DNA from: Mallotus nudiflorus
Taxonomy: Eukaryota > Streptophyta > Magnoliopsida > Malpighiales > Euphorbiaceae
NCBI GenBank assembly: GCA_947683625.1
Contig: CANTUR010000047.1
Location: 1,984,001-2,048,000, forward strand
Reading direction: 5' to 3'
Length of the DNA stretch: 64,000 nt
The notes beneath the pieces are model-generated. The model ran no database searches, was not told the DNA's origin, and saw nothing but the letters and a program-made list of their open reading frames with translations. The translations under genes and the position numbers were made by a program. Of the stretch, positions 52,621 through 63,300 are shown piece by piece. Each line of letters opens with the position of its first letter. Position 1 is the stretch's first letter.

Positions 52621-55259
52621 TGTAATATCCCGAATTTTTAAATATTTTTATATTGCATCGGGATATGCAGTGTTAATAATTTTTGTATATATATTTATGA
52701 TATTTTATGAGTTTGTTGTTTGTTTAAAGCTAATTTTAATTATTTTATATTATTTTAAGTATTTTACGTAAAATTTTCCTGAAAATTATATTTTCGAAAA
52801 AATTGACACATAAATAAATTAATACTATTTATTTTGACTAGTGTTATGAATTTGCATGAACTCATATATAATTTTAAAGTGCTAAATTAAAATGTATATA
52901 TGTGCATTTATTTAAATTAATTAGAGCTTAATTAATTTCCTTAATTTTATTATTTAATTTTTGTATTAATTAATTTTAAGTTTATAAATTATTAAACATA
53001 TTAAAATATGTGTGTGGTGTATATTTAACGTGTGTGAAATTTTATATTATTATAATATATAGTGAGAAATATATATATATACATATATACATAATTTTTT
53101 TATCAAAAAACCAAAACTTCCCTTTATTTATAGTTTTGCCCCTCCTTCATCTTCTTCCTCCCAAAACGTTTTCTTCCATTTCCAGCCACTTTCAAGCTGA
53201 TTTTCTTGCTGTTACTATGCCCCTCAGCCTTTCTCTTTCACCTCTAGCCATTTCCACCACCTAAAACACTCTTTTCCGGTGAGTTTTGGCCGGATTTTCT
53301 TCTAAGAGCCAAAAATCAACTTAGCTCCGACCAAGCACTTTCCAGTCACCAAATTTGATGCCGTCGGTCTCTATCTTCTCCTTGAGCTATGGTGAGTGTG
53401 ATTCCAAGCTTTTTTCACTTTATTTGGTCTAGAATTGCTTAGGTTTCAATTTCTTCAAATCAGCCATTTTTGGTTTCAAATTTTTTTTAGCTTCAATTTG
53501 ATTGATTCATGAAAACTTCCTTCACAAACTTTGTTCCTGGAAGCTTAATCTACATGATGTAATTTTTTTAGAATTTTTGGAATTTATTTTAATTTTTGTG
53601 AATTTTTGATTATTTTATTATTATTTTCTAATTTTCGAAAATTAATTAATTAAATTATGAAATTGTGTTTTATGGTGATTATAGGAGTTGAAATGAATTA
53701 TAGAAATTTATTTGTAATTTTTGTGAATATTTATGTATTTATTTGGAATTTATTAAGTTTATGTAATTTTGAAAAATAGGGTTAATTATGTGTTTAATTG
53801 AAATAAATTGGTAAATTGAGTATATTTATTGATATTATTGAATTATATGTTGAGAAATTAATTTTTGAGTAATTATATAATTTTTGGTGAATTCTTGAAC
53901 ATTTATAGTGAATATATATATAGGGGTATTTTGGTAATTTTACACTAAATTGGTTAAAAATGTAATTAAATTGGTTTTAATAGTTATTTAGGGTATAAAA
54001 ATTATTTCTGCAAATTTTTAGTATTTTTAACTAATTAAAACTATTTTTCGTAAATTATTTTCAAATTATATATAATATACTATTTTTCTAAATAAATGGG
54101 TTTTTATTGATTTTTAGTATGTTTTAGGGTTAATTACGTAATTTGGATTTATAAAATGTATTTTTATTATATAAGGGCATTTTCGGTATTTTATAAATAT
54201 TTTGTGAATTGTGAACCTCGGTCGGTGAATTGTAGTTTGGAGTCCGACCGAGTGATTTTGGTTGTAATCCTGTGTTTATTCCGAAGTGTATTTCTTTGCA
54301 GGACGTGCTCTACTCTTTGAGTAGAGAGATGTCCGTTTTACAGGGGAGGTTCTGCCGGATTTTCGGTAGAATTCTCGTAAAACGTGATGTCCGGTCAAAT
54401 TCCTATTCTAAATCTGTGTCTAAAATTCTAGATCGAGTTTTTAGAATTTTCATTAAATTTATTCTGATTTCATGTTATCATTTGTTTGTCTAGCTGCGCC
54501 GAGACCGAGGCCTAACGGATCAGGCTCACCGAGTTTGTCTCGTGGAGCGCTAACATGTGAGTTATTATACTGTATATATATGCACTGCTTATAGGGTGCA
54601 TTATTTAGAATTTTTCATTTTCATTATATGTTTTAAAAAATGATTTAAATTATAATATTTTTGGTATATCTAGGGTTGCATTCTTATATATATGCATATT
54701 AAATAATTATGCATGTTAGTTTGATATATGCACATTAAACAATTAGGTTTAGGTTTAATACATTTGAGTAATATACACATGTTTTAAAATGTACACTTAG
54801 ACATAATTATTTTATTAAATGATTAGTATACTTTAGGTATAGTTTCAGTAGATTTTAGGTTTATTCTTCAATAATTGCATGTTAAATTATAAACCTACAC
54901 TTAAATTATTTTTAAGTTTATTTTTGGTATTTTTTTTTATTTATTTCCGAATAAATAAATGTTTTATTATTAAATTAAACCTAGCACATTAGTGGTATAT
55001 TTAGGGTTTATTTTTGATATATGCATGCTAGATAATTAGGTTTATTTTTAGTATATTTGTGAATATATGTTAAACACAAACACGTATTTAAATGAATATT
55101 TATACATAAATGGTTTATTAAATGATTTGAGTACTTAGGGTATATCTTTTGCATATTTAAGTATATTTTTAAGATAATGCATGTTATATTATTGTTACTC
55201 ATTTAAATTGTTTTTAACTATATTAATGATTTATCTTTAGTTTATTTCATATTTTATTT

Positions 55260-55317
<58 letters not shown>

Positions 55318-56479
55318 GAAATATACTGGGTATATTTTAGGTATATATATATATGGTTGGTTTTACTATTATGAATATTGTTCTACATTAATTATTTTTC
55401 GAATGAATGATTTATTCGAAGTGAAGGATATCAATAGAACGTGCTTCCTAGTGGGCAGTACTAGGACTGTGTACGTACCGGTAAGATAGATAAGGATTGA
55501 GTGAGAGTTAAAATTGGGTGATTATAATTGATTTAATTGATTTGACTAAGATTAATGGTATGTTAGATAGTGTGATTGCGGGGCCAATCACACTGACAGT
55601 CAGACTACTGGAGCTCGGTTGACTTAGTGTCTCGGGGCCAGTCTACTGTCCATAAGTGAATTGAATGATCTATTGGGTTGATTAAGATGTGAGGTGATAG
55701 ATAGTGTGATTGTTGGAGCTTGGTTAACCAAGTGTCTCGGGGCCAATCACACTGACAGCCAGACTGCTGGAGCTCGGTTGACTTAGTGTCTCGGGGCCAG
55801 TCTGTTGTCCAAATTGGAATAAGTGTTCTATTTGGAATCAAGTGAGCCTGCATGGCTAGAGTGATGATGGGATTGTTTGAGGTTGTTATTATTTAGGGTT
55901 CTATGGATCCTTCATGAATTAAAACAAACGTTTTCTACATTTAGTATATTTATAAAAGCAGATTTTGACATTCGTGTGAATTATGTGTATATACATACAT
56001 ATATAATAATGCCTGATTGTTATGGTTTAGTTTGCATGTATATATAGTATAATAATTCACTCAGTGAGGTCTGACCCCCCTCAATTATTTTTTTCAGGAG
56101 ATTCCATATCGTCAGACCTTAGTTGTAGAGTTCCTCGCCGGTGTTCTTCAGTCCCGGCTATTTTATGCAAATGTATATTCTGAACTTTGAATTGTATTCT
56201 AGAAACTGCAGTAGTAGTGTTATTATATTGGAAGTGTATTATTTTTTTTGGATATTATATACTCTGAGAATTTGTATTTGAATATTGTACGAATATGTAT
56301 TCATTTATAAAAGGATTTGGAGTATTTATTTTATATATTGATTTAGAAAAATTTTAATTTGGTCATACTTTTATTTAATTATTGCATGATTTTATTTTCT
56401 TAGGCTTGCTACGGGTTCCGGATTCGAAAGAATTCCCGTTCCCTAGAGCCGGTCATTACTTCTAGTTTGGGTCATGACA
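52621..56479 (+). mobile_element. Solo LTR I (3859 bp)
   Basis: Runs from TGTAATATCCCG to GGTCATGACA with the target duplication GTAGT on both sides (52616-52620, 56480-56484) and no internal region, so it is a solo LTR left by LTR-LTR recombination. It has donor 1 (ATG|GTGAGTGTG near 53392), acceptor 1 (TTTCTTTGCAG near 54301), donor 2 (GTGAGTT near 54556) and acceptor 2 (TTTTTTCAG near 56098). It is longer than the others because of a TA microsatellite and an internal duplication of about 130 bp around the hairpin block (55568-55810). Confidence 0.93.
55262..55314. repeat. TA microsatellite in LTR I
   Basis: About 26 TA units, in the AT-rich second predicted intron of the LTR. Confidence 0.95.
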
Positions 56480-56976
56480 GTAGTTTATTATTTTGGACAA
56501 TATTGTTTTGATAATACTTAATTTGGGTCATTAATATTTTAATATTATCATTTTAATAAATTACATTATTTAATTGTATTTTATTAGTTTATATATATAT
56601 ATATATATTGGGGTTTATTATTAATATTATATATGTATATTAATTATTATTGTGTGTAGTATAAATATATATGTGTGTGAATAATAGATATGTGTGGTGT
56701 GTGAATTTAGTATAATATTATAATATGTTATAATATAAGATTATTAAATTATAATATATAGTATTATGTATATTATATACATACAAAAAAAAAAAAAACT
56801 TCCACTCTTTCTTCTTCCTCCCGCGACCCTACCCTCACTACGCCTCTCGGAGTACCTCGTCGGACCGCCTTCGTCGCCACCAGTCGCTGCGAAGCTCCTC
56901 CCCCTTCTTCCCTCTTCCTCCTCGACGTGCTCTGATTGTTTGAAGCCTGCCAGAATGCCAGAAAATGCAGCAGCAG
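56480..56976 (+). mobile_element. LTR J, fragment 2
   Basis: Continues LTR J with a TATA-like stretch near 56730-56780, an A14 run and a pyrimidine-rich, GC-richer first-exon-like segment (56799-56970). It ends at AGCAG (56972-56976), where element B is inserted. The remainder should follow element B outside the window. Confidence 0.7.
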
Positions 56977-57414
56977 TGTAATATCCCGTGTTTTTAAAAT
57001 ATTTTTACACTGTACCGGGATATGCAGTGTTAATAATTTCTGTATATTATATGATATTTTTACGAGTTAATATGTATTTAAAATCTATTTTAATTACTGT
57101 GTATTATTTTCAGTGTTTTACGTAAAATTTTCCCGGGACTTGCATTTTCGGGAAAATTTTCACGTAAACAATGTAATATTAATTATTTTTAATATATTTT
57201 CGGACTTACATGAACTCATACGTATTTTTAAATTATTAAATAAAGCCTGTGTGTGTATATTTATTTAATTAGGATTTATTATTATCCTAATATTATATTA
57301 ATTATTTATTAGTTTTATTGTTATTTAATTATTTTTATTTAGTATAAATTATTAAAATATTAAATTTTATGTGTGTGGTGTATATTTAATGTGTGTGATT
57401 TAATATTATTTTAA

Positions 57415-57450
57415 TATATAGTATAATATATATATATATACACATTATAC
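57415..57450 (+). promoter_or_regulatory. Putative TATA region of the B LTR
   Basis: A TATAGTATAATATATATATA-type stretch about 440 bp into the LTR, followed by a CT-rich segment. The same arrangement recurs in the A, E, I and J LTRs but is missing in C. The transcription start is inferred, not shown. Confidence 0.45.
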
Positions 57451-58657
57451 ATAAAAAATCAAAAGAATTGGAAAATTACCATTTGCCCCCGAGTGAGCTT
57501 CTTCTTCCCCGATTCTTCCCTTCTCCGTTTCCGGTCGCTGCCGTGCCGTTTCTTCACCATGTGTGTGCCGTCCGGTGTGCCACCGTCTTCCCCGACCAAT
57601 TTCACCGCCTGAGGAGGCCGTTTCCGGCGTCTGGAGATCGATTTTGGCCGGAGAAGCCAAAAATCGATCCACCGTCGATCACACCGATTCCGACCACCAT
57701 TTTCGACACCGCTGGTCTCTTTCTTCTCCTTGAGCTCCGGTGAGTGTGATTCTAGCTTTGGTTTGAGCTAAAATGGTTTAAATTTGCTTAGGTTTCGATT
57801 TTTCAATTTCGGTCACATTAGGGTTTTTGATTTTTTTAAGCTTCGAATTGAATGATTCATGAAAACTCCCTTCACAAATGTTTATCCTAGTAGCTCAATC
57901 TACATGTATGAATTTTTTTAGAATTTTTGGAGATTGTTTGGATTTTTGGGTAATTTTGAATATTTTAATATTATTTTCTAATTTTTGGAAATTAATTATT
58001 TAAATTATGAAATTGAGATTTATGGTTAAATTAGGTGTTGAAATGAATTATAGGGATTTATTTGGAATTTTTATGAATTTCTAAGTATTTATTTTGAATT
58101 ATTGAAGTTTATGTAATTTTGGGAAAATTAGGTTAAATGTGTTTTTATTTGAAATTAATTGGATAATTGAGTTTAATTATTGATATTATTGATAAATATG
58201 TTGATAAAATTAATTTTGGATAATTGTATAATTTTTGGTGAATTTTTGAAGTAATTTAAGTATATTTATATATATAGGGGTATTTTGGTAATTTTACCCT
58301 AAATTGTCTAAAAATGTAATTTAATTGGTTTTAATAGTTATTTAAGGTATAAAAATGATTTTTATAAATTATTTAGTATTTTTAACTAATTAAAACTATT
58401 TTTCGTGAATTATTTTCAATTATATATATAATATACGGTTTTTCAAATAAAATGAGTTTTTATCGATTTTTACAGTGTTTTAAGGTTAATTATGTAATTT
58501 TTACCTATGAAATGTATTTCTAGGTTTTAAGGATATTTTTGGTATATCTGAATTATTCTGTGTTTGTAGACCCCGGTCGGTAGACTGTAGTCTGGAGTCC
58601 GACCGAGGGGTTGTGGTTTTGTGTTGAGCCTATTTTTCGAAGTGTATTTCTTTGCAG

Positions 58658-58911
58658 GGTCGGCTCTACTCTTTTGAGTAGAGAGATGTCCGTTTTACAG
58701 GGGAGGTTCTACCGGATTTTCGATAGAATTCTCGTAAAACGTGATATCCAGTCGAACCCTAATTCTGTTTCCGTATTTAAATACTCTAGATCGAATTTTA
58801 GGATTTCTGTTAGGGTTATTCTGATGTCGATTATTTATTTCTTGTTTAGTTGCGCCGAGACCGAGGGCTAGTGGACCAGGCCCGTCGGACCTGTCTCGTG
58901 GAGCGCATTAG
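58658..58911 (+). other. Predicted leader exon 2 with conserved hairpins
   Basis: A 254-bp, GC-richer block between TTTGCAG and GTGAGTT. It holds a perfect hairpin, CTCTACTC-TTTT-GAGTAGAG (58664-58683), then a long stem from CGTTTTAC (58691-58698) to GTAAAACG (58734-58741). The block has the same length in element C (17405-17658), and the hairpins recur in every LTR that covers them. It is much better conserved than the AT-rich flanks. Confidence 0.55.
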
Positions 58912-59283
58912 GTGAGTTACTATACTATATATATGCTTAGGATGCATGATTTAGAAATATATGTTTTACTTTGATTAAAATGCATAAATAATGTGATTTG
59001 TATTTAAGTATATTTTTGGTTTATTTTTGGTATATAATAAATTATATACATGTTTTATTAATAAAATATATTTAAAATGTTTTTAAATATATTTTTAAAT
59101 TTAATTTGTGATTTGATTGGATTTATTTGACATATATATACTCGAAATATACCTGGTTTACTTTTGGTATATTTCTGGTATATATATGGTTTATGTTGTA
59201 TTTTATTGAATGTCATGCATCATTTATTTTTGTGAATGAATGTTTTATATTTAATGATGAAGGATATCGATAGAACGTGCTAC

Positions 59284-59502
59284 CTAGTGGGCAGCACTAG
59301 GACCGAGTACGTACCGGTACGCCTATAGTATTTAGGCTATGTTACTAACTATTTGTGGATATTGATTTGATATGATTATTGATATGTGAGATGTGGTTTG
59401 GGGTGTGATTGCTGGAGCTCGGTTGACCAAGTGTCTCGGGGCCAATCACACTGGCAGTCAGACTGCTGGAGCTCGATTGACTTAGTGTCTCGGGGCCAGT
59501 CT
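59284..59502 (+). other. Conserved hairpin cluster in predicted leader intron 2
   Basis: In order: CTAGTG-GGCAG-CACTAG (59284-59300), the 12-bp palindrome CGTACCGGTACG (59310-59321), GCCTA/TAGGC (59321-59337), then two hairpins of one 54-bp unit at 59403-59451 and 59460-59502. All recur in the other LTRs, including the old H and G copies. Confidence 0.6.
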
Positions 59503-60203
59503 ACCGTCCAAATGGATTAAGTGGATATATTTGGAATAAGTGAGCCTGTATGGCCAGAGTGTTGTTTAACACTATTATTCTGAGGTTGCGATATTCTAGG
59601 GTTCTATGTGATCCTTCATAAAAGTTGATTTTCAGATAAATATATAAAAATGATTTTATTGCATCTGTGTGTAATTGCCTGTATATATACATATTATATA
59701 TACTGTTGATTGTATGCATTATCACTTAGTGTGTATGTATATATATCATAGTAATTCACTCAGTGAGGTCTGACTCCCCTCCGTTGACTATTTTTCAGGA
59801 GAGTCAACTTCCTCAGACCTCAGTAGCAGGTCGATACGCCGGATTTCTTCCGTCCCGGCTTCTTTATGTAAACTGTCTACTTGAGTCTTATTTATTTTAT
59901 CTAGACACTGCAGTAGTTGTGAATTAAAGTATTGGATTTCATGTATTTTATTTTAAAGAGATGTATTATGTTGAAACTGGATTTGTATTAAAGAGATTTT
60001 ATGTATGTGATGAGATTTGATTCAAATCCAGTGATAAAGTGTTATCATTATATTTATGATTTTTTATTTCCGCTGCATATTATATGGTTATTGTTATTAT
60101 TGCATGATTTATTTTATTTTTAGGCTTGCTACGGGTTCCGGATTCGAAAGAATTCCCGTTCCCTAGCGCCGGTCATGGCCCCTGTTTTGGGTCATGACAA
60201 AGT

Positions 60204-60215
60204 TGGTATCAGAGC
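60204..60215 (+). other. Primer-binding site of element B
   Basis: TGGTATCAGAGC, complementary to the initiator tRNA-Met 3' end, 4 nt after the LTR. The leader to 60396 has no ORF and ends TTTGTCTTTTCAG one base before the gag ATG. Confidence 0.93.
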
Positions 60216-60396
60216 AGAGTTCTGTGTCAGGGCTTAGTTATGTGAGTTGTGGCCCTAGTTTTTGAGTTGTGTTTTCTGTTGGACTACTGCAGTGTATTAG
60301 GTTCGAGTATGTCTAGATAAGTATTCCTTGCTGTAGTTTTCAGCGTTATTCCTCCGTTGTCTGTTTTGTCTGAATTTTTTCATTTGTCTTTTCAGT

Positions 60397-63300
60397 ATGA
60401 GGAGGCGAGCACGTGTCGCTCCACCGGTCGTTGAGGCCGAGGATGATGAGTCTTTTCAGGATGAGGTTTTACCTCCTGAGCCGCTAGTTAGACGTAGAGG
60501 TCGTGGCAGAGGTAGACCTCGAGGAGCGGCAGGTCGCCGTAGGCAGAGAGAGTTACAGGACGAGGAGCCTGTTGAGCCTGAGTTTGATGTTCCTGTTCCT
60601 CCAGTTGTTCAGCCAGCCTATCAGCAGGGTATGTCTGACCCTGAGGCAGCTTTGTTCTATGCCCGAGTTGGCAGGATTGCTTTTGATGGTACTTCTGATC
60701 CATTAGACTTTCTGCATGCGATTGAGACTAGGACTCGGACTGCTCATACCGAGTACCAGCGGATCATGATTGTTGAGTTGTCTGTCGAGGGACCAGCCTT
60801 AGATTGGTTCATTCAGATGATCCAGCCTTATATGATGACGATGACCTGGGCTCAGTTTCGAGAGCGATTCATGAGGAGATTTTGTCCAGAGCCTCTTCAT
60901 TTGAGCTATCGTCTCCGTTTGACCAGTATTTCTCGTGGAGATCGATCTGTAGAGGAGTATACCCGAGAGTTTCTTCGTCTGGGTAGATATGCAGAGGATC
61001 TGATGCGAGATCAGTATTTCGCTGTTACTACGTATGTTACTGGTTTGGGTTCAGCTTTTGCTGGTATGCCTACAGCAGGCCTTACTCTGGAGTCTGTGAT
61101 CGAGTTGGCCAAGGAGATTGAGCTGAGGTTAGTTAGGCAGGGAGCGATGCCTGATTATTACCAGTTAGGAGTTCAGTCGAGTGGATCGCAGGCTACTCCG
61201 TATTCGAGTTTTCATGTTGGATCGAGTAGTCAGCAGCGAGGTCCGACTCAGCAGAGTCAAAGACAGCAGCAGCGAGTGCATCGGAGCAGTAGACATGGCC
61301 GTGGAGGTCAGCGTAGATCGTTCAGATTCGGATCAGGTGCTTCGAGCAGTAGCAGTGGTCGTAGTTCTGGATTAGCGGCCAGTGTTTGTCAGACTTGTGG
61401 TAGAGTCCATCAGGGACCGTCTTATCTGACACCACTGACATGCTTCAGATGCGGGCAGACAGGACATTTTGCCAGATCATGTCCTTATTCCGGATATCAG
61501 CAGCAGTAGATTCCGCGATTCCCACAGCAGTCGATTGCTAGTGCTGCACCCGTGCCATTTCAGTTACCACCAGCCCAGCATCAGAGTTCTACTCAGTTTG
61601 TTCCACAGCAGAGTCGTGGTAGAGGTACTAGAGGAGGTGCCAGAGGTGTTGGCCAGGCTTCTACCAGTCAACAGGGAGGTCGAGGTCAGGCCATAGTCTT
61701 CCATCTGACTCAGCAGGATGCTCAGGCATCTAATGCAGTCGTGGCAGGTATTATTTCTGTTTGTTACCTGGATGCTTGGGTTTTGTTTGATCCGGGTGCC
61801 ACGTATTCGTTTGTTTCTCCTGTTTTTGCTTCTAAATCTTGTTGGCAAGCTTCAAGGATGGCTTTTCCTTTATCTGTTGCCACTCCTCTGAGCGATTCCT
61901 TGGACACCGATATTGTTCTTTCTGGTTGTCCAATTTTTATGGGAGATAGAGAATTACCCGCTAATTTGATTTTGTTGGATGTGATGGAGTTTGATGTTAT
62001 TTTGGGAATGGATTGGTTATCTCATCACTATGCCATGGTAGATTGCAGGAATAAGGAGGTGACTTTTAGAATTCCTGATGAAGAAGAGTTTAAGTTTGTT
62101 GGTGACAGGAGTTCAGCACCTCAGAATCTTATTTCTGTTATTACGGCTAGGAAGTTGTTGAAGAAAGGTTGTCAGGGATATTTGGCATTGGTCAGGGATA
62201 CTTCAGTGGAGAAGTTGTCACTTACAGATGTTCCGATTGCTTGTGAGTTTCCTGATGTTTTTCCCGAGGAGTTGCCAGGTTTACCACCTCACAGAGAGAT
62301 TGAGTTCTGTATAGATGTGGTACCAGGTACTACTCCTATATCTATGCCACCCTATCGCATGGCTCCTGTAGAGTTGAGAGAGCTGAAGGAGCAGTTGCAA
62401 GAGTTGTTGGATAAAGGTTTCATCAGACCTAGTGTTTCTCCTTGGGGTGCACCAGTCCTGTTTGTGAAGAAGAAGGATGGTACCCTGAGATTGTGCATTG
62501 ACTACAGAGAATTGAATAAGGTGACAGTGAAGAACAAGTATCCTCTCCCGAGGATAGATGATTTGTTTGATCAGCTCCAGGGTGCACAATTCTTTTCTAA
62601 GGTTGACTTGAGGTCGGGTTATCATCAGCTGCGGATTAGTGAATCTGATATTCCTAAGACAGCTTTCCGCATTCGATATGGCCATTATGAGTTTCTGGTG
62701 ATGTCTTTTGGTTTGACTAATGCACTAGCAGCTTTTATGGATCTGATGAACATAGTATTCAGACCGTATGTGGATCAGTTTGTAGTAGTCTTCATTGATG
62801 ATATACTAGTATATTCGAGGAGTATGGAAGAGCATGTATATCATTTAAGGATTGTACTACAGACATTGAGAGATCATCAGCTTTATGCTAAATTCTCGAA
62901 GTGTGATTTTTGGATGGAGAGTGTTTCTTTTCTTGGACACGTAGTGTCTAAAGAAGGTATTCAGGTTGATCCACAGAAGGTTGAGGCAGTATCTGAATGG
63001 CCTAGACCTACTTCTGTTACGGAGATTCGAAGTTTTCTGGGTTTAGCAGGGTATTATAGGCGGTTTGTGCAGGATTTTTCCAAGATAGCAGCCCCTATGA
63101 CTCGCTTGACTCAGAAGAATGTTAGATTCGAGTGGTCAGAAGCTTATGAGAACAGTTTTCAGTTGTTGAAGGAGAAGTTGACCACAGCGCCAGTATTAGC
63201 TTTGCCTAATAGTGTGGATAAGTTCACAGTTTACTGTGATGCCTCTAGAATTGGTCTTGGTTGTGTGTTAATGCAGAATGGAAGGGTGATAGCCTATGCT

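Larger units (their letters stand above)
56977..60199 (+). repeat. 5' LTR of element B (3223 bp)
   Basis: TGTAATATCCCG to GGTCATGACA, followed by the primer site. It gives the clearest leader architecture: donor 1 CCG|GTGAGT (intron 57740-58657), exon 2 at 58658-58911, donor 2 TTAG|GTGAGTT (intron 58912-59798), then exon 3 from 59799. A weaker third intron is possible from 59868 (TTAT|GTAAAC) to 60123 (TTTTTAG). It is closely similar to the LTRs of A and E. Confidence 0.95.

Noticed and set aside
58611..58871. A 60-130 aa ORF with a shared MSVLQGRF core that recurs in nearly every LTR (also near 6186, 9540, 17640, 21810, 54330)
   Set aside because: The C-terminal half changes frame from copy to copy and stops differ. 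The conserved part coincides with the exon 2 hairpins, so nucleotide structure explains the conservation better than a protein.
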